64,000 bases of DNA from Methanolinea sp. GTDB lineage: Archaea; Halobacteriota; Methanomicrobia; Methanomicrobiales; Methanospirillaceae. Below, piece by piece: positions 26,457-39,050 of the stretch. Positions within the stretch are counted from its first letter, which is position 1. Each line of letters starts with the position of its first letter. The stretch spans positions 62,001-126,000 of the forward strand of contig JADFDO010000006.1 of NCBI GenBank assembly GCA_018262855.1. The letters are read 5' to 3'. The notes under the pieces were generated by a model. It was not told the origin of the DNA. It made no database searches and saw only the letters and a list, made by a program, of their open reading frames with translations. The position numbers were made by a program, and so were the translations under genes.

Positions 26457-27532
26457 CCCGCTGTCTCCTCAGGGTGATAGGTACAGAAAGGGTCCTCGCC
26501 AGAGAGATCAGCCCCGGGATCTCCCGGATGAACGAGACCGTCGCACCAGCCGGACGTGAGTGCGCCGGCTCCGCGATATGCTCTCGCCCTGCATCCCCCG
26601 CACATAGTGCTGTACCGGCATACTCTGCATTTTCCCCTGACCTCTTCAGGATCACGGAGTCTCGTGAAAACCTCTGAATGGTTCCAGATCTCCTTAAACG
26701 GTATTTCACGAATGTTCCCTGCACTGACCGGGAGATACGGGCAGGGAGTTACGTCCCCGTTGGCGAAGATCCGGCAGTACGTGATGCCTGCAATGCATCC
26801 CTTCCCCCAAGAATTGTTCCGGATCCCAAGTTCATCAGCAATGCGGCGGAACTGCGGGGCACATGTGGGACGAATATTCAGCGGTGCATCACGGTATCTC
26901 ACAAGAACTTCGCGGATAAGTTCCTCATATTGAGCCGGGCCGGCGAACAGGGATAAATGGGCCCTTCCAGTCGGCACAGGGAAGAAGATCTGGTAGTCGT
27001 TCACACCGAGATCGCGCCCGAACCTGATCACGCCGTCCACCTCACTGATGTCAGGGTGCATCACTGACATGTTGATCTGGACATGGATTCCTTCAGCATG
27101 GCAGAATTGGATCGCCTGGACTGCTCTTTCCCACACTCCGGGGATACCTCGGAATGAATCGTGCAGGACAGGGTTTGCCGAATCGAGGCTTACTGCCACG
27201 GCTTGTATCCCTGAATCCCGCAGGCATCCTGCCGTGATTGCATCGAGGAGGTATCCACTCGATCCCATCACCATCCTGAGTCCCCGGCCCGTTCCGTACC
27301 GTGCAACCTCGAAGATATCCTTGCGGAGGAGGGGTTCTCCCCCACTCAGTACAACGATCGGTTTCCCGGTTTCGCAGATCTGGTCTATGACCGCGAACGC
27401 TTCACTGGTTGACAGGACACCGCTCGCCTCCTTTTCACCTGCGTCCACGTAGCAATGGGCACATTTCAGCGGACACCTCAGGGTAATATTCCAAGAGATG
27501 ATTCGTGGCGCTCCGCTAGGTATATCCTTCAC
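26453..27532 (-). CDS. ahbD: Haem b synthase AhbD (radical SAM Fe-coproporphyrin III decarboxylase)
   Basis: 359 residues. CPLKCAHCYV (radical SAM cluster) is near residue 20, with LSGGEPLL after it. The C-terminal CRVCRYSTMCGGCRARAYR forms the second Fe-S site. AhbD oxidatively decarboxylates two propionates of Fe-coproporphyrin III to vinyls, giving haem b. GTG 27532 follows AAGGA and is the likely start. katG ends 76 nt upstream on the same strand, so read-through from the catalase promoter could feed haem synthesis. Confidence 0.88.
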   Translation of the reverse strand: MKDIPSGAPRIISWNITLRCPLKCAHCYVDAGEKEASGVLSTSEAFAVIDQICETGKPIVVLSGGEPLLRKDIFEVARYGTGRGLRMVMGSSGYLLDAITAGCLRDSGIQAVAVSLDSANPVLHDSFRGIPGVWERAVQAIQFCHAEGIHVQINMSVMHPDISEVDGVIRFGRDLGVNDYQIFFPVPTGRAHLSLFAGPAQYEELIREVLVRYRDAPLNIRPTCAPQFRRIADELGIRNNSWGKGCIAGITYCRIFANGDVTPCPYLPVSAGNIREIPFKEIWNHSEVFTRLRDPEEVRGKCRVCRYSTMCGGCRARAYRGAGALTSGWCDGLVHPGDPGADLSGEDPFCTYHPEETAG

Positions 27533-27608
27533 ACCCTCATCCTTCTCAGCACCACGATCTATGATCCATCCCTTCTCTTTTGGAGGTCGCCATCATTGGA
27601 ACCTCGCA

Positions 27609-30372
<2,764 letters not shown>

Positions 30373-31206
30373 ATGACAGGCATATCACAAGACAGATCCA
30401 GTTCCTCATATCCTGACCCGGAAAAAAGGTGGAGATGCACGGTGTGTGGTTTTCTGTATTCCGGGGATAAGCCTCCAAAAGGATGTCCCCGGTGCGGCAG
30501 CCCTGGTGCAGAGTTCAGGCCGGCAACCGAAAAAATCCAGTTCAGGTACGAAGGGGAACCATTCGATGTTCTCCTTATCAACGGAAGCACCCACAGGGCA
30601 GGCAACACCGGATTCCTGGTTGACCTCGCGGAGGAGGAACTCAATGCAAGGGGCGTGAGTTATCGCCGGTTCAACCTGAGCGAGTATTCGATCGAACACT
30701 GCTGGTGCTGTTATAGCGTCAAGGCCGAGTACTGCACCTATCCCTGCCGGAACTGGCAGGACGACATGCCTGGGTTCCATGCAATGCTCGGCTCTGCGAA
30801 GGCCGTGATTGTGGCTTCACCGATCAACTGGAACGGCATGTCGGGAAGACTCAAGGATTTTCTTGACCGGACAACGTGCTTTCAGAATCTCTTTCATCTC
30901 GACAAGCCGGGCCTGACGGATGGGAAGGTGGTCGGGATACTCATCTGCGGCCACGAGGATGGTGCTCTCAAGACGGCCATGGATATTTTTCTTTACTTCG
31001 AGCAGATGGGATACCTCCTTGCCCCGTTCGGTATCGCATACAGGACTCACGGGGCACAGTACAACAGCAGCACCGATGCAGAGTTCTTCAGGGATGACAA
31101 GAGGATAAGGGATGATGTAAAGGGAGTCGTTTCGAACGTTGTGGAACTGATGCAGCTTGATATTGAATCACGGCTGAAAGGCAGGCTCACACCGGTATCT
31201 GAGTAA
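30373..31206 (+). CDS. Rubredoxin domain fused to iron-sulfur flavoprotein (NADPH-dependent FMN reductase-like)
   Basis: 277 residues. The N-terminus has WRCTVCGFLYSGDKPPKGC with PRCGSP (residues about 20-45), a rubredoxin centre of the rubrerythrin type. From about residue 60 follows a flavodoxin-like fold (VLLINGSTHRAGNTGFL, the FMN phosphate loop) containing the Cys cluster HCWCCYSVKAEYC. This resembles archaeal iron-sulfur flavoproteins with an added rubredoxin. A role in electron transfer to O2 or peroxide is likely given katG nearby, but is inference. Confidence 0.85.
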   Translation: MTGISQDRSSSSYPDPEKRWRCTVCGFLYSGDKPPKGCPRCGSPGAEFRPATEKIQFRYEGEPFDVLLINGSTHRAGNTGFLVDLAEEELNARGVSYRRFNLSEYSIEHCWCCYSVKAEYCTYPCRNWQDDMPGFHAMLGSAKAVIVASPINWNGMSGRLKDFLDRTTCFQNLFHLDKPGLTDGKVVGILICGHEDGALKTAMDIFLYFEQMGYLLAPFGIAYRTHGAQYNSSTDAEFFRDDKRIRDDVKGVVSNVVELMQLDIESRLKGRLTPVSE

Positions 31207-31354
31207 GTGGTTTCCCGTCCCTCATTTCCCCAGTCTGCCAGGCGGAGAACCGGTTCAGGTTCCTGGCCATTTCATCCGGGAATACCATGTATAATCTATC
31301 ATAGTCATGGATTACAAACCCCATTTTAGGATAACTTACCTGATCCCGCGCTTT

Positions 31355-34300
31355 TTATGATATCGGGCGATATTTTCCCCTCGGGATACTCATCTCAAAT
31401 CGGGCCCCTTTACCCGGCACGCCCGTTTCGTGGAGGGATATCCCCGTGATTACAAGGATCTCCCGGGATAAAAAGAGGCCAAAACCCGTATTCTTGCCAA
31501 ATCCCTTCTGGAAGATCTGCTCTTTCTTGTCATAGGGAATTCCTATCCCGTTGTCCTGGACAAGAAGGGACAAACCCTCGGGGTTTTCAGTGCATCGGAT
31601 GTTGATCTCCGTGACCCGTTCGCCATGCCGTACGGCATTGTCAATGATGTTTGAGAAGACTTTCTCAACCATTGGATCAGCATAGATCTCTGCGTTACAG
31701 GTGCAGGAGAGGGCAATACTCGCCAGTTCAAACCGGCTCACGATATCTTTGATCCTGAACCACCCGGGCTCTTTCATACCGAGGTCCTGGTAATCTCTTG
31801 TGAAATTGATCTGCCGGGAGATTGCGGCCCCGGCGGCATCGATCTTTTTGAGAAGGTCCGCGATGACAGGATCCGGGTTGTTCATCAGCGCTATCTGGGT
31901 ATATCCCTGGAGAATGGTAACCTGGTTCACCACATCGTGCCGGGTGATGCTGTTAAGGAGGTTGAGCTTTGCACCGGTTTCCCTGATCGTTTTTTCCGCT
32001 TCCCTGCGTTCGGTGATGTCAATGATGTACATATTGATGTGGTTCTCTCCATCCGGCCTGACAGCGGTGATCTGGTATATTCGACCGGATTCAGCCTCCG
32101 ATTCTGTTTTAAACGTTCCTTCGTTCTCCAGAACATTCCTGATAAGATCACGAATAAATCCATGCATCTGCTCCCCTTCATGTTCCTCGAACGAAGCTAA
32201 CCATTGCTTTCCAGAATCGTTTGCGTAGAGGAGTGTACTGTCGAGGGCATACCTGATCACTGGAAAGGGATTTTCGCCTGGGAACTGTGCAAGTATCCTT
32301 ATCCTCTCCTCGTTCTCTTTTTGATCCGTGATATCTCGCGATGTACCCATCACCTGGACGATGGTCCCAGATTCATCCCTGACCGGGATGAGCGAGTGGT
32401 CGAACCATCGGAGGTTCCCCTCCGGTCCCATCCTGCCGACACTCCGTGCGGGCATTCCCGTGGTAAACACATGATCGATTGCCTTTCTCTGATGCATGGA
32501 GAGATCATCCGGGAAAAAAGTGCCCCGTTCGTGCCCGATAATCTCGCTGGCAGGCCGACCAAGGATGCGTGCTGCGGCATCATTGACATAAACAACATGG
32601 TCATCCCGGTCTATCATGAAGATCATATCCGGAGATACTTCAGAGAGACTGCGGAACCATGACTCTTTCTCATGCAGTGCCTGTTCTGCTTCTATTATAT
32701 CAGTGATGTCCCGGCCTACTGACTGGTACTCAACAAGGGTCCCGTCGTGATCAAAAATTGCCCGGTCGCTCCACTGCTGCCAGTGAACCTTGCCATCCGG
32801 GAAGACAATCCGGTGCCTGATGGTATCGACAGGGTGTTCCGGCGTCAGGGATTTGAAAAATTGATTGACACGCTTCCTGTCTTCATCCGGGATCACAGGT
32901 TTGAACGTATGGCCCAGGATCTCCTCACGGGTGAGACCAAAATACCTGCAATAGGCCTCGTTGACAAAGACATGGGTACCGTCGGGTAAAAACCGTGAGA
33001 TAAATTCCGTCTGGTCTTCAACCACGTTCCTGTATCGCTGTTCGCCCTCCTCAAGCGCTTCTTCGGTCTTTACCCTCTCGATTGCAACCCCAATCTGGGT
33101 TGCGATTGTTTCGAGGGCAACGCGGCTGCTTTCCTGTACCGAGATGTCGGTGTGCGAAGAGACGTTCAGGCATGCGATACCCCTGCCATTTGAAATGACC
33201 GGGATGATACATGCAGACTGTACTCCTTCCTGTGTCTGGGAGGAGGTAAATTGAAATTCAAGACCGGGAGAGGGTATGCAGACTGAATTTTTTTCACGGA
33301 CCATGTGTGCCAGCCTGGATCCGGGCTTGAGATGGAGGACACTTCTGAGAAATGGATCCCCGAGATTCTTCGACACGACAAGATCGGCCGATTCGTCGTT
33401 CTCATCCAGCAGGTACACAGCCCCGGAATCCATCCCCGATATATCAATCGCGGTATCCAGGCAGATTTTAAGGATCTCAGGCATTCCATGGGCCTTCTGG
33501 AGTGCAAGGCCAAGTCCGAGCTGGGCACGAAGTATTGCCTCCTGGTTTTTCCTTTCTGTGATGTCCCGGAATGTCCCTTCGATTCCGAGGATGTTGCCTG
33601 CGTCATCGTAATAATAATGGCTGCTCGTTTCGACAGGAACCGGGGTACCATCCCTTCTCTTGAGATTCACGGGATAACTGGTGACTTTCCCTTCATGCTG
33701 TACATCAGCAAGGAATTTTTCCCTGTCATCGGGATTGAAATAGAAGTCGTCTGCAATACTCCGGCCAAGGCACTCATCGAGGGTTTCATAGCCGAGAAGC
33801 GTAGCCCATGAACGGCTGGCCTTGATCAGCCTCCCTTTGTTGTCACTACGGTAATATACGTCCTGGATCTGATCGAGAAGGTTGGCATACTCCTGGTTTG
33901 CGGAGACCAGCTGCTGCTCAGCTTTTTTCTGCTCGGTCATGTCAGTCAGGAAAGAGAGGGATGCAGGATTTCCCGACCATTGAATGAGGGTTGAATTGAT
34001 CCAGACCCACCTCTCGTCGCCATCTCCCCTGATGATCCTGAACATGTATCCTGTGGGAGGAATCTCTCCTTTCATCCGCTGGAGATGCCGGCTCATCACC
34101 AGTGCCCGGTCATCAGGATGAACAAAATCTGTGAAAGGCCGGGATGTTATCTCATCCTCCGTATATCCAAGGAGCCTGACGAGTGCCGGATTGACAAGCA
34201 CCAACCGATCCCCCTGGGCTATGAGGATACCTTCGGTCGCGGTTTCAAAGAGGGCCCGGTAATTCTGTTCGCTCTCGCGAACCTGTTCTTCTGCTTTTAT

Positions 34301-35479
34301 CCTGTCGGTGATATCAACGATGATGCCCCGCACGCCAACAATGGCACCTTCCCGGACAACCGGGGACGAAAATATTGATACGGGGAATGTGCTGCCATCT
34401 CTCCTGATCGCTCTGTATTCCCTGGTTTTTTCAAGGGGGGTTCCCTTATCCATCACCTGCTGCAACGCCAACCCGGCCCTTTCCCGGTCTTCAGGGGCGA
34501 TCATCGTGAGAGCAGGTATACCTCTCCCGAGATCCTTCTCAGTATACCCAAATACCTTGAATGCAAGGCGGTTTGCATAGGTTACGGTGCCCGCCGTATC
34601 GGTTTCATAGATGACCTGAGGTAAGAGGTCTGCAAGTTCCCTGAAACGCCGCTCGCTCTCGTTCAGCGCCTCCAGAACCTTTTTCCGCTCGGTAATCTCC
34701 CTGATCGATTCGATCGCTCCGATCACCTCACCTCTGGTATTGTAGAGCGGGGAGGCGGTAAACCAGAGGGCTGCTCCCAATCCTGCATTGAAATGGGGAA
34801 TGGTGATTTCGGAGAAGAGATTATTTCCTTCGCGCTGTATCATGGGATACCTTGCAACGGTTGCGGGATCATCGGTGAGGACAAGGTCTATCAGGATCGG
34901 TCTTCGCTGATGATAAAACGGGATAGCATATTCGTAATTTCCCTTTCCGACGATATCTTCCGCCCTCACCCCTGTCATCCGCTCAATAGCCCTGTTCCAG
35001 GCAATCACTACCCCGTTCCTGTCGATCGCAAAGGTCGCGTCCGGGAGGAAGTTTAAGATGTCCGATTCGCGCCTTTCATGGTCACGGATACTCGCCTCTG
35101 CTCTTTTCTGCTGGACGGCCTGCCTCACCTTATGGATGAGTTCGGCGAACTGTGAGCCCGGGTCCCCGCCTTTCTGGAGGTAGAAATCGGCGCCCTCGTT
35201 CAGTGCCTGGATGACCACCTCCTCACGACCTCGTCCGGTGAAGATGATGAACGGGATGGGATTGCCGGAGGCACGGACCTTCTTCAGGAAATCGATCCCG
35301 TTCATGCCCGGCATCTGATAGTCTGATATGATGGCATCGTAGCTGCCCTTCTCAATCAGGATCAGGGCTTCTTTCGCCGATGTCGACGTGTCAACGATGA
35401 ACTCGCCTTTCCTCTCAATGAAGATCTTCCCAACCTCGAGAAGTCCGGGTTCGTCATCGACATAAAGAACAGAGATCAT
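31355..35479 (-). CDS. Hybrid sensor: REC, seven PAS, GAF, histidine kinase
   Basis: 1374 residues, no membrane span. An N-terminal REC domain (residues 1-125, YVDDEPG and ISDYQMPGMNG with phospho-Asp) precedes PAS domains near 140-270, 285-395, 405-525 and 530-650, a GAF domain at about 660-800, and three more PAS (to about 1160). The H-box NSITRHDVVNQ lies near residue 1180 and the HATPase (DNGIGIP, FGLFLSREI) ends the protein. It likely integrates several ligand or redox inputs. AAGGA lies before the ATG. Its N-terminal 270 residues are paralogous to the frameshifted gene at 50069. Confidence 0.92.
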   Translation of the reverse strand: MISVLYVDDEPGLLEVGKIFIERKGEFIVDTSTSAKEALILIEKGSYDAIISDYQMPGMNGIDFLKKVRASGNPIPFIIFTGRGREEVVIQALNEGADFYLQKGGDPGSQFAELIHKVRQAVQQKRAEASIRDHERRESDILNFLPDATFAIDRNGVVIAWNRAIERMTGVRAEDIVGKGNYEYAIPFYHQRRPILIDLVLTDDPATVARYPMIQREGNNLFSEITIPHFNAGLGAALWFTASPLYNTRGEVIGAIESIREITERKKVLEALNESERRFRELADLLPQVIYETDTAGTVTYANRLAFKVFGYTEKDLGRGIPALTMIAPEDRERAGLALQQVMDKGTPLEKTREYRAIRRDGSTFPVSIFSSPVVREGAIVGVRGIIVDITDRIKAEEQVRESEQNYRALFETATEGILIAQGDRLVLVNPALVRLLGYTEDEITSRPFTDFVHPDDRALVMSRHLQRMKGEIPPTGYMFRIIRGDGDERWVWINSTLIQWSGNPASLSFLTDMTEQKKAEQQLVSANQEYANLLDQIQDVYYRSDNKGRLIKASRSWATLLGYETLDECLGRSIADDFYFNPDDREKFLADVQHEGKVTSYPVNLKRRDGTPVPVETSSHYYYDDAGNILGIEGTFRDITERKNQEAILRAQLGLGLALQKAHGMPEILKICLDTAIDISGMDSGAVYLLDENDESADLVVSKNLGDPFLRSVLHLKPGSRLAHMVREKNSVCIPSPGLEFQFTSSQTQEGVQSACIIPVISNGRGIACLNVSSHTDISVQESSRVALETIATQIGVAIERVKTEEALEEGEQRYRNVVEDQTEFISRFLPDGTHVFVNEAYCRYFGLTREEILGHTFKPVIPDEDRKRVNQFFKSLTPEHPVDTIRHRIVFPDGKVHWQQWSDRAIFDHDGTLVEYQSVGRDITDIIEAEQALHEKESWFRSLSEVSPDMIFMIDRDDHVVYVNDAAARILGRPASEIIGHERGTFFPDDLSMHQRKAIDHVFTTGMPARSVGRMGPEGNLRWFDHSLIPVRDESGTIVQVMGTSRDITDQKENEERIRILAQFPGENPFPVIRYALDSTLLYANDSGKQWLASFEEHEGEQMHGFIRDLIRNVLENEGTFKTESEAESGRIYQITAVRPDGENHINMYIIDITERREAEKTIRETGAKLNLLNSITRHDVVNQVTILQGYTQIALMNNPDPVIADLLKKIDAAGAAISRQINFTRDYQDLGMKEPGWFRIKDIVSRFELASIALSCTCNAEIYADPMVEKVFSNIIDNAVRHGERVTEINIRCTENPEGLSLLVQDNGIGIPYDKKEQIFQKGFGKNTGFGLFLSREILVITGISLHETGVPGKGARFEMSIPRGKYRPIS

Positions 35480-35704
35480 GAGTGTCCTTTACTTCTGAAC
35501 ATGAATGTTTGGGGTTATGATAGTTACCATTCGGATACCTCATACTGGCAGTGCTCACTGGAATGGCAGCATTCTCCGGCGCAATGCTGCGCAGTTAACC
35601 CTCCTTATTTGCTCAAGCGTGAAACAAGTTCGGGAGTCTCTCTAAAAAGGTCCCCTGTCGATTTCGTGCATGGAGATCTCATTCGGTCATTCCTGGTTTT
35701 TTTC

Positions 35705-36469
35705 TCAGTGCCCCGGAAATGCAACCTTCGGCCTCTTTATTACAAACGAGTCGTCAAGGTTCCTTGCCATTGCCTGGGCAACTTCAACCGGGATTCCAAG
35801 TGCCATGGTATCCGGGGGCAGGCTGTAATTCTGGGTGGGATCCTGGGGACCCATGAACGCAGCATCCCGTGGTGCATGCTCCGCGAGCCGGGCAGGATAT
35901 GTGATGAAGGTTGAGCACGACGGCCCCCAGGGTACGATGACAGGAGAGAAAGGGTCTTCCCGATCGAAATGAACAAGTGCAGCGAGGTTCCTCACCTGTT
36001 CCGCGTTCCCGAAACAGCAGATGGAGCGAATAGCAGGTTCAGGTTCGGGCAGTGTCTCGCAGCCCTGCACCACGAGATATTTCCCGGGGATTGTGATGGT
36101 GCCGAGCGCCTTGAAGCTGCGGTCCACAAGATCGGGCGAAGCCTTGAGGTATTCCGCAGCACCTCCCCGGACATCCTTCCTCCCGGTGGAGACAAAAAAC
36201 CGGATATAGTCAGGTTTCTTTGTAAATCCGGTATGCGAAAGGCCCCCCGGGCAGCACCCCTCGGTATTATCCCCTGAAATGAAGAATGCATCAGGCGAGC
36301 CCAACACCGCCATCCTGTACATCGAGAATGCGAGACATCGGTGGATTTCGGAGAGGTGAACAGCATTTTCAGGGCGTTGGTCGGTTCCAAAGACCGCGAG
36401 CGGCCGGGTCTTGAGATGGAATGCCGATGAGAGCTTCCTGGCAATTTCCTTAACACTTGTATCTCCCAT
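35705..36469 (-). CDS. DUF169 family protein
   Basis: 254 residues with conserved DUF169 features: KTRPLAVFG near the start, a CLAFSMYRMAVLGSPDAFF segment, CCPGG, and the closing LPPDTMALGIPVEVAQAMARNL. DUF169 proteins are common in methanogens and anaerobes; the biochemical role is unknown, perhaps in cofactor handling since several Cys residues are conserved. It stands alone between convergent and divergent neighbours. Confidence 0.8.
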   Translation of the reverse strand: MGDTSVKEIARKLSSAFHLKTRPLAVFGTDQRPENAVHLSEIHRCLAFSMYRMAVLGSPDAFFISGDNTEGCCPGGLSHTGFTKKPDYIRFFVSTGRKDVRGGAAEYLKASPDLVDRSFKALGTITIPGKYLVVQGCETLPEPEPAIRSICCFGNAEQVRNLAALVHFDREDPFSPVIVPWGPSCSTFITYPARLAEHAPRDAAFMGPQDPTQNYSLPPDTMALGIPVEVAQAMARNLDDSFVIKRPKVAFPGH

Positions 36470-36583
36470 GGGAAGGATCTTTACCTTTTCACCTCATGAG
36501 AGTGATTGTTCCCATGACCATCAACTTTCCCGGGAACCACAACTGCTATCGGCCGGGAACTCAGACACATTATTGAGGATCGT

Positions 36584-37225
36584 ATGAAAAATCCGTGGTT
36601 TTTTCTCCTCATTGCAGCCCTCGCGGCAATAATCCTGGCAGCTGGCTGTGCATCCCAGACGGGAGGACCATCTGCACCGTCAGGTGATACCTCCCAGGCA
36701 GGAACCCCTGCAGCAACAGCCTCGCCTGAAGACGTGGCGGCACTCGCCCTGGACCTCTCCGATTTTCCCCAGGGCTATGAACTGATATTCGAGGGGGAGA
36801 TCCTTCCACCCGATGAAAGCCCGCTCCTCGGGGATCGGGATTTTGTTGGGAGTTACTCGTTCGCAGCGAGCAATGAGAGTGGAGAACTTGCAGCAGGGGA
36901 GCTTGTTGAGCAAATCATTATCCTGTATCATAAGCCTCCGTCCCGGGAGAACCTGGACATCCTCGTGAAAGCATTTTACCCCGAATTCTCCTCATGGTCG
37001 CTCTCACCTCTCCCGGACCCCGGGATCGGCGATGTGAGTTCCGCGTATCATTTTTCTGACTCAAGCACCACGCTTTCAGGCCACCTGGTCGCATTCGGAG
37101 AGAGTGAAGTGTATTGCGTTATCATGACCATGCGGGGGGATGGGACTGCTGATTATGCCCTTACGAAGGAGATAGCGGAAAAAGCCGCTGAAAAGATCAG
37201 ATCGGCGGGATTTACAGTAAGATAA
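36584..37225 (+). CDS. Predicted lipoprotein, unknown
   Basis: 213 residues. A hydrophobic signal ends in the lipobox IILAAGC (Cys at residue 22), followed by a Ser/Thr/Pro/Gly linker and an acidic domain from residue 50 that contains VAALALDLSDFPQGYEL. The mature part is predicted to sit outside the membrane, anchored by a lipid. GAGGATC before the ATG supports the start. Its stop lies one base before the methanogenesis marker 8 start, so the two may be co-translated, but no shared role is known. Confidence 0.72.
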   Translation: MKNPWFFLLIAALAAIILAAGCASQTGGPSAPSGDTSQAGTPAATASPEDVAALALDLSDFPQGYELIFEGEILPPDESPLLGDRDFVGSYSFAASNESGELAAGELVEQIIILYHKPPSRENLDILVKAFYPEFSSWSLSPLPDPGIGDVSSAYHFSDSSTTLSGHLVAFGESEVYCVIMTMRGDGTADYALTKEIAEKAAEKIRSAGFTVR

Positions 37226-37226
37226 C

Positions 37227-38111
37227 ATGTACATCCGGGCATTCACGGCGAGGGATGATATGGGGGATGAACATGTGATCGAGGCAATCGGGCGATGCAG
37301 GGTAGTGATACGGAATGGGAGAGTCATTGAAGTAGGCGAGCCTGTGATACGGGAATGCCCCCTCGCGAGAAGATTTGCCTTTCCTATCCCTTCAATCGAC
37401 AGGGAGTCTGTCAGGGCAAATATCGAGCATCGGATCGCAGCATTCGGAATGTGCACCCCGGGACGGGTTGTCCATGAGACCAGGGAATTCGTGGGATTCG
37501 GGGCATCGGAATTGCTGAGTTTTGGCCTTGAAGCCGGGCTGATAGATGCTGTCGTGCTTGCCTGTGACGGTGCCGGAACTGTTGTGGTCAATACCCCTGC
37601 CCTCGTCCAGGGCATCGGGGGGAGGATGTCGGGGCTGGTAAAGACTGTCCCCTATCCAGAGGTAATTCACAGGATAACGGACGCAGGGGGTATTGTGATC
37701 GATCCAGATCATGCACGTCTCGACCAGGTCGCCGGAGTCGGGCACGCCTGCGAGTCTGGATATCACCGTATCGCAGTAACGGTAACTCTGCCTGACGACG
37801 CAAAGAGGATACGCCACCAGTATCCTGATTCGTTCATCGTCGCGGTGCACACCACTGGATTGACCGATGAAGAGGCAGCGCTCATCACATCCTCATCAGA
37901 TCTCGTCACATCGTGTGCCTCCCGGCCGATCAGGGAAATTGCAGGGAGATCTGCCCTTATCCAGGCAGGTGTGGCCATCCCTGTCTTTGCAATGACGGAA
38001 AAGGGAAAAGCACTCATTATCGAGAAGATACACCGGGGATCCGAGCAGGTGCTGGTGAAGACGACCCGGCTTCCCTCTCCCGGCAGCGATCAGCCTGAAC
38101 CACTCATCTGA
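37227..38111 (+). CDS. Methanogenesis marker protein 8 (DUF2099)
   Basis: 294 residues. The N-terminal segment VIEAIGRCRVVIRNGRV, the glycine-rich ACDGAGTVVVNTPALVQG, and the C-terminal VHTTGLTDEEAAL and SCASRPIREI match the DUF2099 / methan_mark_8 family found in essentially all methanogens. Its biochemical role is unknown. This is the strongest taxonomic marker in the window. It starts one base after the upstream lipoprotein stop. Confidence 0.82.
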   Translation: MYIRAFTARDDMGDEHVIEAIGRCRVVIRNGRVIEVGEPVIRECPLARRFAFPIPSIDRESVRANIEHRIAAFGMCTPGRVVHETREFVGFGASELLSFGLEAGLIDAVVLACDGAGTVVVNTPALVQGIGGRMSGLVKTVPYPEVIHRITDAGGIVIDPDHARLDQVAGVGHACESGYHRIAVTVTLPDDAKRIRHQYPDSFIVAVHTTGLTDEEAALITSSSDLVTSCASRPIREIAGRSALIQAGVAIPVFAMTEKGKALIIEKIHRGSEQVLVKTTRLPSPGSDQPEPLI

Positions 38112-38237
38112 CGTATTAGGAAAAGGGGAAGCACAGTATTCCCGCGGGGTTCTACCCAGTAGACTCCTTTTCTTCCTGGATGCATGTCTATCGAGCAGGG
38201 TATCATGTGGCCTTTAGGCTTCCCGGGATGCACATCT

Positions 38238-38897
38238 TCATACTGGCATGATGCTGTCGGGGAACGTCTGGGATTTCTCAACTGACGTGGCCCTTGTCTT
38301 CAGGATCAGCGTATGGCCGACGCATTTGCCCGCCAGGAACCCGCAGTCCGCGTTGATCGTGATGATCTCGCTCCTCGAAGATTCACCCTCGATATCGCCA
38401 AGACATCGCTCGAGTGACGGGGCGGAATTGATGGAGATCCTCTCCCCCACCTCATTGAACACTTCCAGTATTACGCATACAGAATGAGCGGTCTCGTCCC
38501 CGGTATTTGTGATAGTCGCCGTGGTCTCCCGGCACGTGAGCCCGCAACTGGATGGCGTACCTGAATCCAGGGTGAACTCAACAGGTCTCCTCACCTGAGT
38601 GGGAACTGGAGTGGGGGCAGTGGTTGGCAGAAGGGTTCTCTCAGTGGTGGTTGCAGTTCCAGTCACTGATGTCGTGGATATTCCCATTGTCGTCGCTCCC
38701 GTGGTGATGGTGGGTCTCGTGGTGATAGTAAGGGAGGGAGTCGGGGTTGCAGACACGGTGTTCTGCTCGTCGGTGAGATCGGGGATCTTTTCTTCGTCTC
38801 CGGGCCGTTCCTGGAAGACGACAAAAATCCCGACAATGAGAATTATAGCGAGTACGATGATGAGCGTGGCCGTGCCAGGATTTTTCATGCAGGCCAT
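38238..38897 (-). CDS. Membrane-anchored Thr-rich protein with Ig-like domain
   Basis: 219 residues. One N-terminal membrane span (TLIIVLAIILIVGIFVVF), a Thr/Pro-rich linker of about 60 residues, then a beta-sandwich-like domain with ATITNTGDETAHSVCVILEV, the pattern of CARDB/FxLyD-type extracellular Ig folds. Several Cys may form disulfides. It probably projects from the cell surface. ATG 38897 or 38888 could start it. The function is unknown. Confidence 0.65.
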   Translation of the reverse strand: MACMKNPGTATLIIVLAIILIVGIFVVFQERPGDEEKIPDLTDEQNTVSATPTPSLTITTRPTITTGATTMGISTTSVTGTATTTERTLLPTTAPTPVPTQVRRPVEFTLDSGTPSSCGLTCRETTATITNTGDETAHSVCVILEVFNEVGERISINSAPSLERCLGDIEGESSRSEIITINADCGFLAGKCVGHTLILKTRATSVEKSQTFPDSIMPV

Positions 38898-39050
38898 ATG
38901 GGCACTTGGTGGGCATGAAGATTCTTATCGTACCATTCGTATACCCCGCCATGGAAAGGAACATGGGTATTATAGTTGAGAAACGTGAACCATTCCTCAT
39001 TGAGAGATTCCTCCGGATTTTTCCTGGACGGAGGGGTCCGGGGTGAGAGA

